Assembly: GCA_037445555.1 (NCBI GenBank)
Contig: JBBIKG010000013.1
Span: 16,555-80,554, forward strand
Direction of reading: 5' to 3'
Source: JAAYJT01 sp037445555
GTDB taxonomy: Bacteria > Bacteroidota > Bacteroidia > Bacteroidales > JAAYJT01
DNA: 64,000 nt
The translations under genes and the position numbers were made by a program. Position 1 is the first letter of the stretch. Every line of letters starts with the position of its first letter. This document shows, piece after piece, positions 16,487-25,673 of this stretch. The notes beneath the pieces are model-generated. The model did no database searches. It worked only from the letters and a program-made list of their open reading frames with translations, and was not told the origin of the DNA.

Positions 16487-17908
16487 TTAATAGCGGTAAT
16501 GGTCCGGTTTGTACGGTCCCGTTTTGGGGACTCCGATATAAGCAGCTTGTTTTTCAGTTAAGGTGGTAAGTTTCACATCGAGATGATCAAGGTGCAGGCG
16601 GGCTACTTCCTCATCGAGGTGCTTGGGAAGTCTGTGAACATCGCAATCGTAAGGTTTTGTCCAAAGCTCGATTTGTGCAAGTGTTTGGTTCGTAAATGAA
16701 TTACTCATCACAAATGACGGATGACCGGTGGCGCAGCCAAGGTTCACAAGCCTGCCCTCGGCCAGCAGAAAGATAGCATGACCCTTGGGAAATATAAACT
16801 TGTCGACCTGGGGTTTGATATTTATTTTTTCGATGCCGGGGTAATCATTCAGTTTGTCCACCTGAATTTCATTATCGAAATGGCCGATGTTACAAACGAG
16901 AGACTGGTCTTTCATGCGCACCATGTGTTCAATGGTGATGATGTCACAATTTCCGGTGGCGGTGACAAATATATTTCCTTCGTCGAGACAATCTTCAAGT
17001 GTTTTAACCTCAAATCCCTCCATGGCAGCCTGCAAGGCACAAATCGGATCAATTTCGGTAACGATAACCCTGGCCCCGTAAGCCCTCATTGATTTTGCAC
17101 ATCCTTTGCCCACGTCGCCATACCCGCAAACCACCACTACCTTTCCGGCAATCATGATGTCGGTTGCCCGTTTCAGCCCGTCGGCCAGCGATTCGCGACA
17201 GCCATAAAGGTTATCGAATTTTGATTTGGTAACGGAGTCATTCACATTGATGGCCGGGAACAATAATTTTCCACTTTCCCTGATTTGATAAAGCCTGTGT
17301 ACTCCGGTAGTCGTTTCCTCCGACACCCCTTTGCAGTCGGCTACCAGCCGGTGCCAGCGGGTTTTGTCATCCACAAATGCATGTTTCAGCCATTTCATCA
17401 CGGCTGCTTCTTCGGCATTGCTTGCAGGTCGGTTCAATAAGGATGGGTCAGTCTCAGTTTCATACCCTTTGTAAATCATCAATGTAGCATCGCCTCCGTC
17501 ATCCACAATCATATGCGGGACCTTGTCTTCCGGAAAGGTCAGTGCCTGCATTGTGCACCACCAGTATTCGTCGAGTGTTTCGCCCTTCCACGCAAATACC
17601 GGAATACCGGCTTCGGCAATGGCGGCGGCTGCATGATCCTGGGTTGAAAAAATATTGCAGCTTGCCCACCTGACGTCGGCCCCAAGCTCAACAAGGGTTT
17701 CGATCAACACGGCCGTTTGAATGGTCATGTGCAGCGATCCGGTAATGCGTGCGCCGGCTAGAGGTTTTTCGCTACTGTATTTTTTTCGGATAGCCATTAA
17801 ACCTGGCATTTCCTTTTCTGCGATCACAATTTCTTTTCGACCCCACTCGGCAAGGCGAATGTCCCTCACTTTATAGTCGGTTTTATTTTTTACGGTATTG
17901 GATAACAT
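16487..17908 (-). CDS. ahcY: Adenosylhomocysteinase
   Basis: It splits S-adenosylhomocysteine into adenosine and homocysteine, recycling the product of methyltransferases. Its 473 residues include the NAD-binding motif GYGDVGKGCA, the substrate residues in NVNDSVTKSKFDN, and the C-terminal KPDHYRY tail that contributes to the neighbouring active site. A TACCTTTG element sits 32 bases upstream. A hairpin separates it from the oxidoreductase gene upstream, so it is probably transcribed alone. Confidence 0.97.
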   Translation of the reverse strand: MLSNTVKNKTDYKVRDIRLAEWGRKEIVIAEKEMPGLMAIRKKYSSEKPLAGARITGSLHMTIQTAVLIETLVELGADVRWASCNIFSTQDHAAAAIAEAGIPVFAWKGETLDEYWWCTMQALTFPEDKVPHMIVDDGGDATLMIYKGYETETDPSLLNRPASNAEEAAVMKWLKHAFVDDKTRWHRLVADCKGVSEETTTGVHRLYQIRESGKLLFPAINVNDSVTKSKFDNLYGCRESLADGLKRATDIMIAGKVVVVCGYGDVGKGCAKSMRAYGARVIVTEIDPICALQAAMEGFEVKTLEDCLDEGNIFVTATGNCDIITIEHMVRMKDQSLVCNIGHFDNEIQVDKLNDYPGIEKINIKPQVDKFIFPKGHAIFLLAEGRLVNLGCATGHPSFVMSNSFTNQTLAQIELWTKPYDCDVHRLPKHLDEEVARLHLDHLDVKLTTLTEKQAAYIGVPKTGPYKPDHYRY

Positions 17909-17939
17909 ATGAATTTATCTGATCGGATTGATTTTTTTG

Positions 17940-17947
17940 CAAAGGTA
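17940..17947 (-). promoter_or_regulatory. -7 promoter element TACCTTTG for ahcY
   Basis: The reverse complement of CAAAGGTA is TACCTTTG, an exact fit to TAnnTTTG, 32 bases before the ahcY start. Confidence 0.6.
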
Positions 17948-17990
17948 TGCATTTTGAGATGAGGGCGCAGCGCAGAAAGACAAGCCTTTT

Positions 17991-18017
17991 GCGGGCGGCT
18001 TGCTCCAAGCCGCCCGC
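17991..18017 (-). terminator. GC-rich hairpin after the fused oxidoreductase
   Basis: An 11-bp perfect stem of almost pure G and C (17991-18001 with 18007-18017) closes on a 5-base loop, 30 bases past the oxidoreductase stop. There is no clear T-run on the minus strand, so it may be a processing or weak termination structure rather than a classic terminator. Confidence 0.5.
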
Positions 18018-18046
18018 ACTTTAGGAAGTTGCGATACATGAAGGAT

Positions 18047-21000
18047 TTATTTGAAGGCTTTTTCCAGCAACCCGTCGCCTTTCAGGCCCATGCGTTCGAA
18101 ATAGTAGGGCACTGGCTTGCCGGTGAGTCGATCGACGTATAATTTAGCTAAATACTGTCCCAGCATAAACCCCTGCCCCCTGAGCCCAATGAATAAGCCG
18201 GCATCCACATCGAGTACCATGCGAGGTTCAACATAATATCCCGCCCATAATGCCTGAAAACCAACTGACGACAGTTGAGGAATCCAGTTGGTGAATACTT
18301 CGGCAATGATCTCAATGAAGTCTTTGGAGTTGATTTTGAGGCTTTTATCAGTTTCCAAAGGTTCTACAGCAGGCGAGGCACACCCGATCACCTGCCCTGT
18401 TTCGGCCAGTTGCTGCCCATACACAGCCGTAAACCCTTTGTAGTTGCGACGGTCGATTAACATGGGGAGTGGTGTGCCATTATTACCCATCATCGGAAGT
18501 CGGCGTGTGATGAATGCCTGGTGTTTTACCGAATAAATTCCTGTTTCGTAGCCGAGCTGTTTAGCGAAAACTTCTCCTTCAGGACCGAGAGCATTGATGA
18601 AATGCGGAGTGTGAAACTCAATATATTCTTTGTCGTGATTTTGCACCAGAGCTATGTATTCAGTACCACTACGGGTAATATCCACCAGTTTGCAATCTTC
18701 AAGAATCTGACCGCCATGATCAATACCAATTCGGCGAATCAGGTCAACCACGCGGCCGGGAGTGGCCTGCCAGCAATCTTCTGTGACAAGCGCCGCAAAA
18801 TAATTTTTAAGATCAGGGTTAATAAAGGGGGATATCTCGCGAGAGAACTCCGCAGGAGTGATCATTTTGGCGTTTGACCAAGCCATGCTCGCTTCCAGAG
18901 CGTCATACATCGTTTCGTTGTGGGCAAAAGTCACGTAGCGTATCGGAAGAAAATCTATATTGGCCAGGGCCTGGAGCTCCCGGAATATATCCAGATTATG
19001 TCTTGCTATGTCAGAAAGCTCGGGGAGGCTGAAGTTGGGTCTTCCGCCGGCGATATTTCGCCAGGATGCACCACGCCCGTGATTGATCAGTGTAGGTTTT
19101 ATTCCGGCCTCGGCCAGGTAGCGAAAAAGAGCACTACCGGCAATTCCTCCGCCAGCTACCAGTGCGGGTGTTTTAACCTTTCTTGGATTTTTCCCCGAAA
19201 TTTTTGTGATTATCTTATCGCGTACCGGTCGTGGATATAACTCACCAAGTAGCACCTGGTTTGATAAAGGTCCACGGGGAGTAGGCTCGCCGACGATCGA
19301 AACCCCGGATCCAGCCAACGTTTGTTTTAACCTTTTAATACACCGCTTTCCCCTGCAGGCACCCATGCCCAGGCGGGTAGTATGCTTTATTTCGTCAACG
19401 GAAATAAACTTCCGGTCACCGATCACTTCACGTATTTCATGCAGGGTTACGTCGTCGCAATGGCAAACATACATTTCAGCCTCGGGTCTATATGTTGTTT
19501 TGGTCATCCTGAGTTTTTCGGGGTATTGTTCGCATGAAATAAACCCCCTGACTTCATTAAGCAATTCGCCCTGAACATCCAGTGAGCGAACTCTGGCAAT
19601 ATGTGTTTTGTTGGATTTTTTCAGGATTTTCTCAACCACACCTTTCCCGAGAATTTCCCCCTGATTGTCGACCAAAAAAACTTCTTTCTGTTCTTCAATG
19701 AAATACTCCACAGGTAAGAACACCCAATCCTTTTTCAGATTATAGCCAAAAATCGCCAGCCCGGGGCACTGATACACGCAATCCATGCACCCGACACATT
19801 TTTCAAAATCGATGGCGGGTACTGTACTGGTGCTGGTTTTTGATATGGCCCCGTGCGAACAGGCGAACTCACAGGGGTTGCATGCAAATCCGTATAAACA
19901 ATCAATAAGCACGTAAGGCTTCACAAGCATTCGCTCTCTATCGGGCAGGTATGGCTGATCGATGATTTTGTGCGGATGCTGCTGCGAATCGATATATTCT
20001 TTTGAGATTGTCAGGTACGTATCATAATCGATCCGCTCATTCATATCCTGAAGAATTTCATAGGCTACCTGTTTGCCTCGCAGCACTGCCGACGTTCCTT
20101 CTCCTATACGTATTGCATCACCGGCCCCAAAACATTTGCGGCCAAAGATGTCATTGCCCTTGATAAGCAGCTGATCGTCAGGAACAAGACCGGTACAGAT
20201 ATTAATCGCATCGATGCCATTAATGATTTTTTCAGTACCCGGAATGGGTGTAAAGTTTTTGCACTCGGAAACCACCGCCCCGATGATACCATCGCGGTCT
20301 TCATTCGGGATGGCCTTTAGAAGAATATGAGATAGAATAACAGGAATTCCCAATCGCCTCACTCGGTTTGCCTGCACCGGAAAACCACCCTCATACGGCT
20401 GGGCTTCGAGTATGGCCTTAACATTAGCTCCCGCCTGCATCAGCTGATAGGAGGTAAGGTAGCCAATATTTCCAGCCCCCACTGTTAATATGTTTTTCCC
20501 AAGCAGTGTAAACTCATTGTTCATCATCTTCTGAACCACTGCTGCCGTATAAACGCCTGGCAAATCATCATTCTCAAACGCAGGCATAAACGGAACAGCG
20601 CCTGTGGCTGTCACCAGGTACTCCGCATCAACATAATAAATTTCTTCGGTCCTGATGTTTTTCACAGCCAGGCGTTTGCCTTCCAGAATATCCCAAACGG
20701 TGGAATTCAGAAAGATGCCATCATGATTTGAGCCTGCAAGAGTTTTTGCTATATCGAAGCCGCGCATTCCGCCAAACTGTTTTTCCTTTTCAAAAAAGAA
20801 AAACTGATGGGTTTGCATCGTAAACTGTCCCCCGATCTGGTCGTTGTTATCGATGACAATATTTTCAATGTGGTGATCGTTGAGAATCTCCCTGGCTGCA
20901 AGGCCGGCAGGCCCGGCACCAATAATAGCCACCTGGGTCTTGTAAACCAAGAAAGGCATAGCCTGTGAAATTTGGCGTATAGGAGGCGCATATTCTCTGG

Positions 21001-21280
21001 GTATTTCCTGAACCCGCCGCACGCCATCCACCGTGGTAATGCAGATGCGGCGGATAATCCCGTCGACAAGCATCTCGCAGGCCCCGCATTTACCTATCCC
21101 GCACTCAAGGCTGCGTTCACGATTTTTGAGGCTGTGGCTGTGAACCGGAAAGCCGGCCTGATGCAAGGCCGCGGCTATCGTAAAGCCCTTCTCACTCTCA
21201 ATAATGTTGTCGTTAAAACTAAATGAATGGAACTCTCCGGTTCTGATTTCCAGGATAGGGTGCTTGTCGATTTTATGCAT
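18047..21280 (-). CDS. Fused multi-cluster FAD oxidoreductase (HcnABC/opine-oxidase type)
   Basis: A 1077-residue fusion of parts that are usually separate subunits of amine or imino-acid dehydrogenases (hydrogen cyanide synthase HcnABC, opine oxidase, D-hydroxyproline dehydrogenase). In order: a [2Fe-2S] domain with Cys 60, 65, 68 and 80; a pyridine-nucleotide-type FAD domain (GAGPAG at 121-126); two 4Fe-4S motifs (Cys 461/467/470/474 and 495/498/501/505); a BFD-like [2Fe-2S] domain (Cys 606, 608, 642, 647); and a second, D-amino-acid-oxidase-type FAD domain (GGGIAGS at 710-716). All ligand cysteines are in place. There is no signal peptide, so it is cytoplasmic. The substrate is probably an amino or imino acid. 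Neighbours do not identify it. Confidence 0.82.
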   Translation of the reverse strand: MHKIDKHPILEIRTGEFHSFSFNDNIIESEKGFTIAAALHQAGFPVHSHSLKNRERSLECGIGKCGACEMLVDGIIRRICITTVDGVRRVQEIPREYAPPIRQISQAMPFLVYKTQVAIIGAGPAGLAAREILNDHHIENIVIDNNDQIGGQFTMQTHQFFFFEKEKQFGGMRGFDIAKTLAGSNHDGIFLNSTVWDILEGKRLAVKNIRTEEIYYVDAEYLVTATGAVPFMPAFENDDLPGVYTAAVVQKMMNNEFTLLGKNILTVGAGNIGYLTSYQLMQAGANVKAILEAQPYEGGFPVQANRVRRLGIPVILSHILLKAIPNEDRDGIIGAVVSECKNFTPIPGTEKIINGIDAINICTGLVPDDQLLIKGNDIFGRKCFGAGDAIRIGEGTSAVLRGKQVAYEILQDMNERIDYDTYLTISKEYIDSQQHPHKIIDQPYLPDRERMLVKPYVLIDCLYGFACNPCEFACSHGAISKTSTSTVPAIDFEKCVGCMDCVYQCPGLAIFGYNLKKDWVFLPVEYFIEEQKEVFLVDNQGEILGKGVVEKILKKSNKTHIARVRSLDVQGELLNEVRGFISCEQYPEKLRMTKTTYRPEAEMYVCHCDDVTLHEIREVIGDRKFISVDEIKHTTRLGMGACRGKRCIKRLKQTLAGSGVSIVGEPTPRGPLSNQVLLGELYPRPVRDKIITKISGKNPRKVKTPALVAGGGIAGSALFRYLAEAGIKPTLINHGRGASWRNIAGGRPNFSLPELSDIARHNLDIFRELQALANIDFLPIRYVTFAHNETMYDALEASMAWSNAKMITPAEFSREISPFINPDLKNYFAALVTEDCWQATPGRVVDLIRRIGIDHGGQILEDCKLVDITRSGTEYIALVQNHDKEYIEFHTPHFINALGPEGEVFAKQLGYETGIYSVKHQAFITRRLPMMGNNGTPLPMLIDRRNYKGFTAVYGQQLAETGQVIGCASPAVEPLETDKSLKINSKDFIEIIAEVFTNWIPQLSSVGFQALWAGYYVEPRMVLDVDAGLFIGLRGQGFMLGQYLAKLYVDRLTGKPVPYYFERMGLKGDGLLEKAFK

Positions 21281-21472
21281 TATTGTGTTGAGTTATGGAA
21301 TGAGCTAGGCATGCTGCCGGATGCGTCGAAACATTGAAAATGCTTAGGTTATGAAAAACGGACGGGCAAAATTAGAGATTTTACCCTCATCCAAACCGGG
21401 TGAAACTGAAATTGTCACCTGCCAGTTTCGGTTCTCGATGGCTTTGAAAATTAACAGATTATTCTTTTTTAT

Positions 21473-21480
21473 TACCTTTG
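21473..21480 (+). promoter_or_regulatory. -7 promoter element TACCTTTG
   Basis: An exact TAnnTTTG match 38 bases before the ATG at 21519. It rules out the longer frame that opens at 21351 as the main product. Confidence 0.6.
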
Positions 21481-21518
21481 CACTTCCTTTTTCAGAAAAC
21501 AGAGCAAAGGATCACTTC

Positions 21519-22343
21519 ATGGAAAAAACCAAAGTTCTTTTTGTCACCCAGGAGATTTCACCGTATCTCAAAGAAAGCCACATGGCAAACATCTCGCGGC
21601 ATTTGCCCCAAGCCACACAGGAAAAGGGATGCGAGATAAGAACATTCATGCCAAGGTTTGGGAATATAAACGAACGAAGAAATCAATTACACGAGGTAAT
21701 TCGCCTTTCAGGCATGAACCTGATTATTAATGATCAGGACCATCCTCTTATCATTAAAGTCGCATCCATACAGTCGGCACGAATGCAGGTGTATTTTATT
21801 GATAATGAAGACTATTTCCACAGAAAATTTATCTTCCGCGATAAAAGCGGAAAGTTTTTTAAAGACAACGACGAGCGGGCAATATTTTTTTCCAGAGGGG
21901 TGCTTGAAACTGTTAAAAAACTTGGCTGGAGGCCCGATATCATTCATTGCCACGGTTGGATGTCGAGCCTGATACCCATTTTTATCAAAGCCGCCTTAAA
22001 GGATAATCCACTGTTTTCAGATGCAAAGGTGGTGGTATCGCTCTATAACGACGATTTTGAGGAGCCTCTGAATAAGGACTTTGCCTCCAAAGTGAAATTT
22101 GAGAACATAACCGCAAAGGATCTTAAGCATTATAAGAAACCCTCCTTTATCAGCCTAATGAAAGCCGCCATCGACTTTTCCGATGCATGCATTATCGGCC
22201 ATCCGGAAGTACATCCTGAAGTGGTTGAATACCTCGGGGAATCAGGGAAGCCCTATCTGGAATATCAGCCGGCAGAAACTTATATTGAGGTTTTCAATAA
22301 TTTTTATGATCAATTGGTCGTTAGCGAGAGGTCCGAACAATAA
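21519..22343 (+). CDS. Half-length glycogen/starch synthase-like protein (GT5 N domain)
   Basis: A 274-residue protein matching only the N-terminal Rossmann half of GT5 glycogen synthases: KVLFVTQEISPYLKES at the start, then VYFIDNEDYFHRK and PDIIHCHGWMSSLIP. The ADP-glucose-binding Lys-x-Gly-Gly loop of true synthases is replaced by KESHM (Lys 18 onward), and the whole C-terminal nucleotide-binding half is missing. The frame ends cleanly and the protein is well formed, so this is a real short family rather than a truncation. Catalytic glycogen synthesis is doubtful; a regulatory or binding role is more plausible. The DUF4270 gene follows after 50 bases. Confidence 0.75.
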   Translation: MEKTKVLFVTQEISPYLKESHMANISRHLPQATQEKGCEIRTFMPRFGNINERRNQLHEVIRLSGMNLIINDQDHPLIIKVASIQSARMQVYFIDNEDYFHRKFIFRDKSGKFFKDNDERAIFFSRGVLETVKKLGWRPDIIHCHGWMSSLIPIFIKAALKDNPLFSDAKVVVSLYNDDFEEPLNKDFASKVKFENITAKDLKHYKKPSFISLMKAAIDFSDACIIGHPEVHPEVVEYLGESGKPYLEYQPAETYIEVFNNFYDQLVVSERSEQ

Positions 22344-22393
22344 CACTCTTCTCCCAACTTCCCAGAAACTTGTTTAATCCGAAATTGAAAAAT

Positions 22394-23710
22394 ATGCTGC
22401 GTAAGTTTTCCCTGATCCTGCTATTACTACCCGCTGTTTTCCTTTCTTCCTGCCTGAAAGAACCCGACAAGATCGGACTCGACCTTATTCCGGATGATGA
22501 ACGCATAGGTGTTTTCAGGACCGATACGATAACGGTGTATGCCTACTCGGTGCGCGAAGACTCGGTGAGAACCGATGAGTTAGTATCAACCAACCTTATT
22601 GGAAGCTACTACGACCCTGTGATGGGGAGGACAGCCGGCAGCCTGTACAGTGAAATTTTTCTTTCCATTTTTAATATCAACTTCGGAAACATGCCCGTGA
22701 TTGATTCCGTCATCCTGAAACTGGAAGTCGCAAGGGTAATAGGAGACACCAATACGGTTCACACGGTCAGGGTGTTTGAAATGAAGAACAATATTTACTA
22801 TGACAGTATTTACTATTCCAACCAATCAGTGCCGGTATACTCTGAAAGAGAGCTTGGCAGGGCCAATGTCTTAGCCAAGGCCGACAGTGTCAGAATAGAT
22901 TCGGTTACCAAAATTGCTCCTTCAATACGCATACCGCTCAACAGAAATTTCGTGAATCGCATACTAAATGGACCAGCCGAAGCCTATGCCTCATACGACA
23001 AGTTCAAGGAATATTTTAAAGGATTATACATCGTTACCGACCCTGTAACTGCGCCCAATGCGGGCTCATTCATCAGGCTTAACCTGCATGGCCTTCAGAC
23101 CTCTCTGGTGATGTATTATCAAAATGCCGAGAAAGACTCCTTGCAGTATCGGTTTGATTTCCTGCCAACCGGAGCCCGATTCAACAGGTTCGATCATAGT
23201 AGTTTCAGTCAGGCAAGTCCGTCTTTCAGGCAACAGGTGCTTGAGGGTGATACTTTACAAGGTCGAAAGGTTTTCTTTATTCAGCCTTTTGGTGGAACAA
23301 AGGCACGTGTACAGATTCCCTACCTGAAAGAACTGGCTAAAATGAAGAAAGTAATCATCACAGACGCCCAGCTCGTAGTTTCCAACGCCGACACACTCCG
23401 CTCATTTCCTGTACCTCCGGCTCTCTCTTTGGTTCGACAAACGGATATCTCTGGGAAATATGTTTTTCTTGAAGACCAGTATGAGGGCGAAGACTATTTC
23501 GGAGGAGATTACAACAGTTCTTCCAAGTCATACCGCTTCAGGATTACCCGATACGTGCAGAAAAAGATTATGCAAACCTATGACAAAGATATGGGTCTTA
23601 TACTCATGTCTGCCAACTCATCAAACAGCCCTGAACGCGTGATTCTTAACGGAAACAAAGCCGACAAGGCGCCGATGAAGCTGATAGTTTCTTATCTGGT
23701 TGCCAATTGA
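22394..23710 (+). CDS. DUF4270 lipoprotein
   Basis: A 438-residue envelope lipoprotein of the Bacteroidota-specific DUF4270 family, function unknown. The signal peptide ends LSSC (Cys 19 or so), and the family's N-terminal pattern KEPDKIGLDLIPDDERIGVF is present, followed by a beta-rich body. The ATG at 22394 is preferred to the TTG at 22370 because it starts the signal peptide properly. It lies between the GT5-like gene and glmS on one strand, which may be a co-transcribed group. The final VSYLVAN agrees with a beta-strand C terminus. Confidence 0.85.
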   Translation: MLRKFSLILLLLPAVFLSSCLKEPDKIGLDLIPDDERIGVFRTDTITVYAYSVREDSVRTDELVSTNLIGSYYDPVMGRTAGSLYSEIFLSIFNINFGNMPVIDSVILKLEVARVIGDTNTVHTVRVFEMKNNIYYDSIYYSNQSVPVYSERELGRANVLAKADSVRIDSVTKIAPSIRIPLNRNFVNRILNGPAEAYASYDKFKEYFKGLYIVTDPVTAPNAGSFIRLNLHGLQTSLVMYYQNAEKDSLQYRFDFLPTGARFNRFDHSSFSQASPSFRQQVLEGDTLQGRKVFFIQPFGGTKARVQIPYLKELAKMKKVIITDAQLVVSNADTLRSFPVPPALSLVRQTDISGKYVFLEDQYEGEDYFGGDYNSSSKSYRFRITRYVQKKIMQTYDKDMGLILMSANSSNSPERVILNGNKADKAPMKLIVSYLVAN

Positions 23711-23834
23711 TGTAATAATTGAGGTGATAACGGCAGCATGTCTGGTTGACAAAATGGGTCATCTGTTCAGTATTCTCTTATCATAACATTGCGTCTTTCG
23801 GCAATCCGCCCGAAGCAAAAATATAATCGATAAT

Positions 23835-25673
23835 ATGTGTGGAATTATAGCATATGTAGGTCCTCGTCAGGCCTATCCGATTTTGATCAGGGGATTAAAA
23901 CGACTTGAATATCGAGGGTATGACAGTGCAGGTGTCGCTTTGATGAATTCTGATCTTTTTATCAGCAAAGTCAGGGGCAAGGTGTCTGACTTAGAATCAG
24001 CTATAGGCAAAGATTCACCTGTTTCAACCTTGGGAATGGCACACACCCGATGGGCCACCCATGGCGAGCCTAATCAAGTAAACGCACATCCACATTTTTC
24101 GCCCAGCCATCATCTCGCTATCATCCATAACGGGATTATTGAAAATTATGTAGCACTCAAACAGGAATTGATTCAGCGCGGCTATGAATTTCAGAGCGAA
24201 ACCGACACCGAAGTGCTGATACATCTGATTGAAGACATAAAGACCCATGAAAAAGTTGATCTTGTTAAAGCTGTTCAGATAGCCTTGAACCAGGTGATAG
24301 GAGCCTATGCCATAGTGGTATTATCTGTTAAGGATCCTGATACCATCATTGCCGCCCGCAAAAGTAGTCCATTAGTCGTTGGTATTGGGGAAGGTGAACA
24401 CTTCATCGCTTCGGATGCCACTCCGATAATTGAGTATACCAATGATGTGGTCTATCTTGAAGACGAGGAAATAGCTATAATTGAACGTAATAAACCTCTC
24501 AAGATTCTCACTATTTCCAACATCGAAAAGACACCTTACATCGCACGGTTGGCAATGAACCTGAATGAGATAGAGAAAGGGGGCTATGAACACTTTATGC
24601 TTAAGGAAATATTTGAGCAGCCACGTACTATCCGTGATTGTATGCGCGGACGCCTCAAGCTTAAGGAAGGTATTGTGGCCCTTGGCGGAATCCTTGACTT
24701 TGAGCAAAAACTTATCAACGCCAACCGAATCCTAATCGTGGCGTGCGGAACATCGTGGCATGCCGGGCTTGTGGGCGAGTACTTGATCGAAGAGCTCGGA
24801 CGCATTCCTGTAGAGGTGGAGTATGCCTCGGAATTCAGATACCGCAATCCAGTTATTTCTGAAAAAGATGTTGTTATTGCCATATCCCAATCGGGAGAAA
24901 CAGCAGACACACTCGCAGCCATAGAGCTTGCTAAAGCGAAGGGGGCTACCATTATCGGGATATGCAACGTGGTTGGCTCATCCATTGCACGTGCCACCCA
25001 TGCCGGGTCATACACGCATGCTGGCCCGGAAATTGGAGTCGCTTCTACCAAAGCCTTCACTGCACAAGTGACCGTTCTCACTATGTTGGCCTTGCGCCTG
25101 GCTTATAAAAAGGGAACGGTTTCTGCTTCGCAATTCTACCAGTATCTTCATGAGCTTGATACTATTCCAGAAAAGGCAGCAAAAACACTCATGCTCAACG
25201 ATAAAATCATTGAACTAGCCGCGAGGTTTAAAAACACTACCAACGCCCTGTATCTTGGACGGGGCTATAATTTTCCGGTCGCCCTCGAAGGGGCATTGAA
25301 GCTCAAAGAAATCTCCTATATTCATGCCGAAGGCTATCCAGCCGCCGAGATGAAGCACGGGCCCATTGCACTGATTGATGAAAATATGCCGGTGGTTGTA
25401 CTGGCCACAAATCATGACATCTATGATAAAGTTGTCAGCAATATCCAGGAGGTAAAAGCACGGAAAGGAATAATAATCGCAGTAGTCAATGAAGGGGATA
25501 AAACTGTGTGTGACCTGGCCGATTATTGTATCGAAATCCCCGAAACAGAAGAGATTTTTTCGCCACTGATCGCTACCATTCCATTACAGCTTTTTTCTTA
25601 TCACATGGCTGTAATGCGCGGATGCAATGTTGATCAGCCGCGTAATCTGGCCAAATCGGTTACTGTGGAATAA
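23835..25673 (+). CDS. glmS: Glutamine-fructose-6-phosphate aminotransferase
   Basis: It makes glucosamine-6-phosphate, the first step to UDP-GlcNAc for peptidoglycan and lipid A. It has 612 residues: an Ntn glutaminase domain with catalytic Cys 2 (MCGIIAYVG, exposed on Met removal), then two SIS domains (CGTSWHAG, SQSGETADT, and ALEGALKLKEISYIHAEGY), ending with the conserved PRNLAKSVTVE. The 124-base gap upstream has no exact -7 element and no obvious ribozyme-like structure. The last 14 bases overlap the 3' end of the convergent protease gene. Confidence 0.97.
   Translation: MCGIIAYVGPRQAYPILIRGLKRLEYRGYDSAGVALMNSDLFISKVRGKVSDLESAIGKDSPVSTLGMAHTRWATHGEPNQVNAHPHFSPSHHLAIIHNGIIENYVALKQELIQRGYEFQSETDTEVLIHLIEDIKTHEKVDLVKAVQIALNQVIGAYAIVVLSVKDPDTIIAARKSSPLVVGIGEGEHFIASDATPIIEYTNDVVYLEDEEIAIIERNKPLKILTISNIEKTPYIARLAMNLNEIEKGGYEHFMLKEIFEQPRTIRDCMRGRLKLKEGIVALGGILDFEQKLINANRILIVACGTSWHAGLVGEYLIEELGRIPVEVEYASEFRYRNPVISEKDVVIAISQSGETADTLAAIELAKAKGATIIGICNVVGSSIARATHAGSYTHAGPEIGVASTKAFTAQVTVLTMLALRLAYKKGTVSASQFYQYLHELDTIPEKAAKTLMLNDKIIELAARFKNTTNALYLGRGYNFPVALEGALKLKEISYIHAEGYPAAEMKHGPIALIDENMPVVVLATNHDIYDKVVSNIQEVKARKGIIIAVVNEGDKTVCDLADYCIEIPETEEIFSPLIATIPLQLFSYHMAVMRGCNVDQPRNLAKSVTVE

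Noticed and set aside
21351..21518. N-terminal extension of the GT5-like protein
   Set aside because: The region contains the TACCTTTG promoter element, and the translation does not resemble GT5.
23711..23834. Possible glmS ribozyme or riboswitch upstream of glmS
   Set aside because: The gap is only 124 bases and I could not fit the conserved glmS ribozyme core or pseudoknots; that element is mainly known from Firmicutes.
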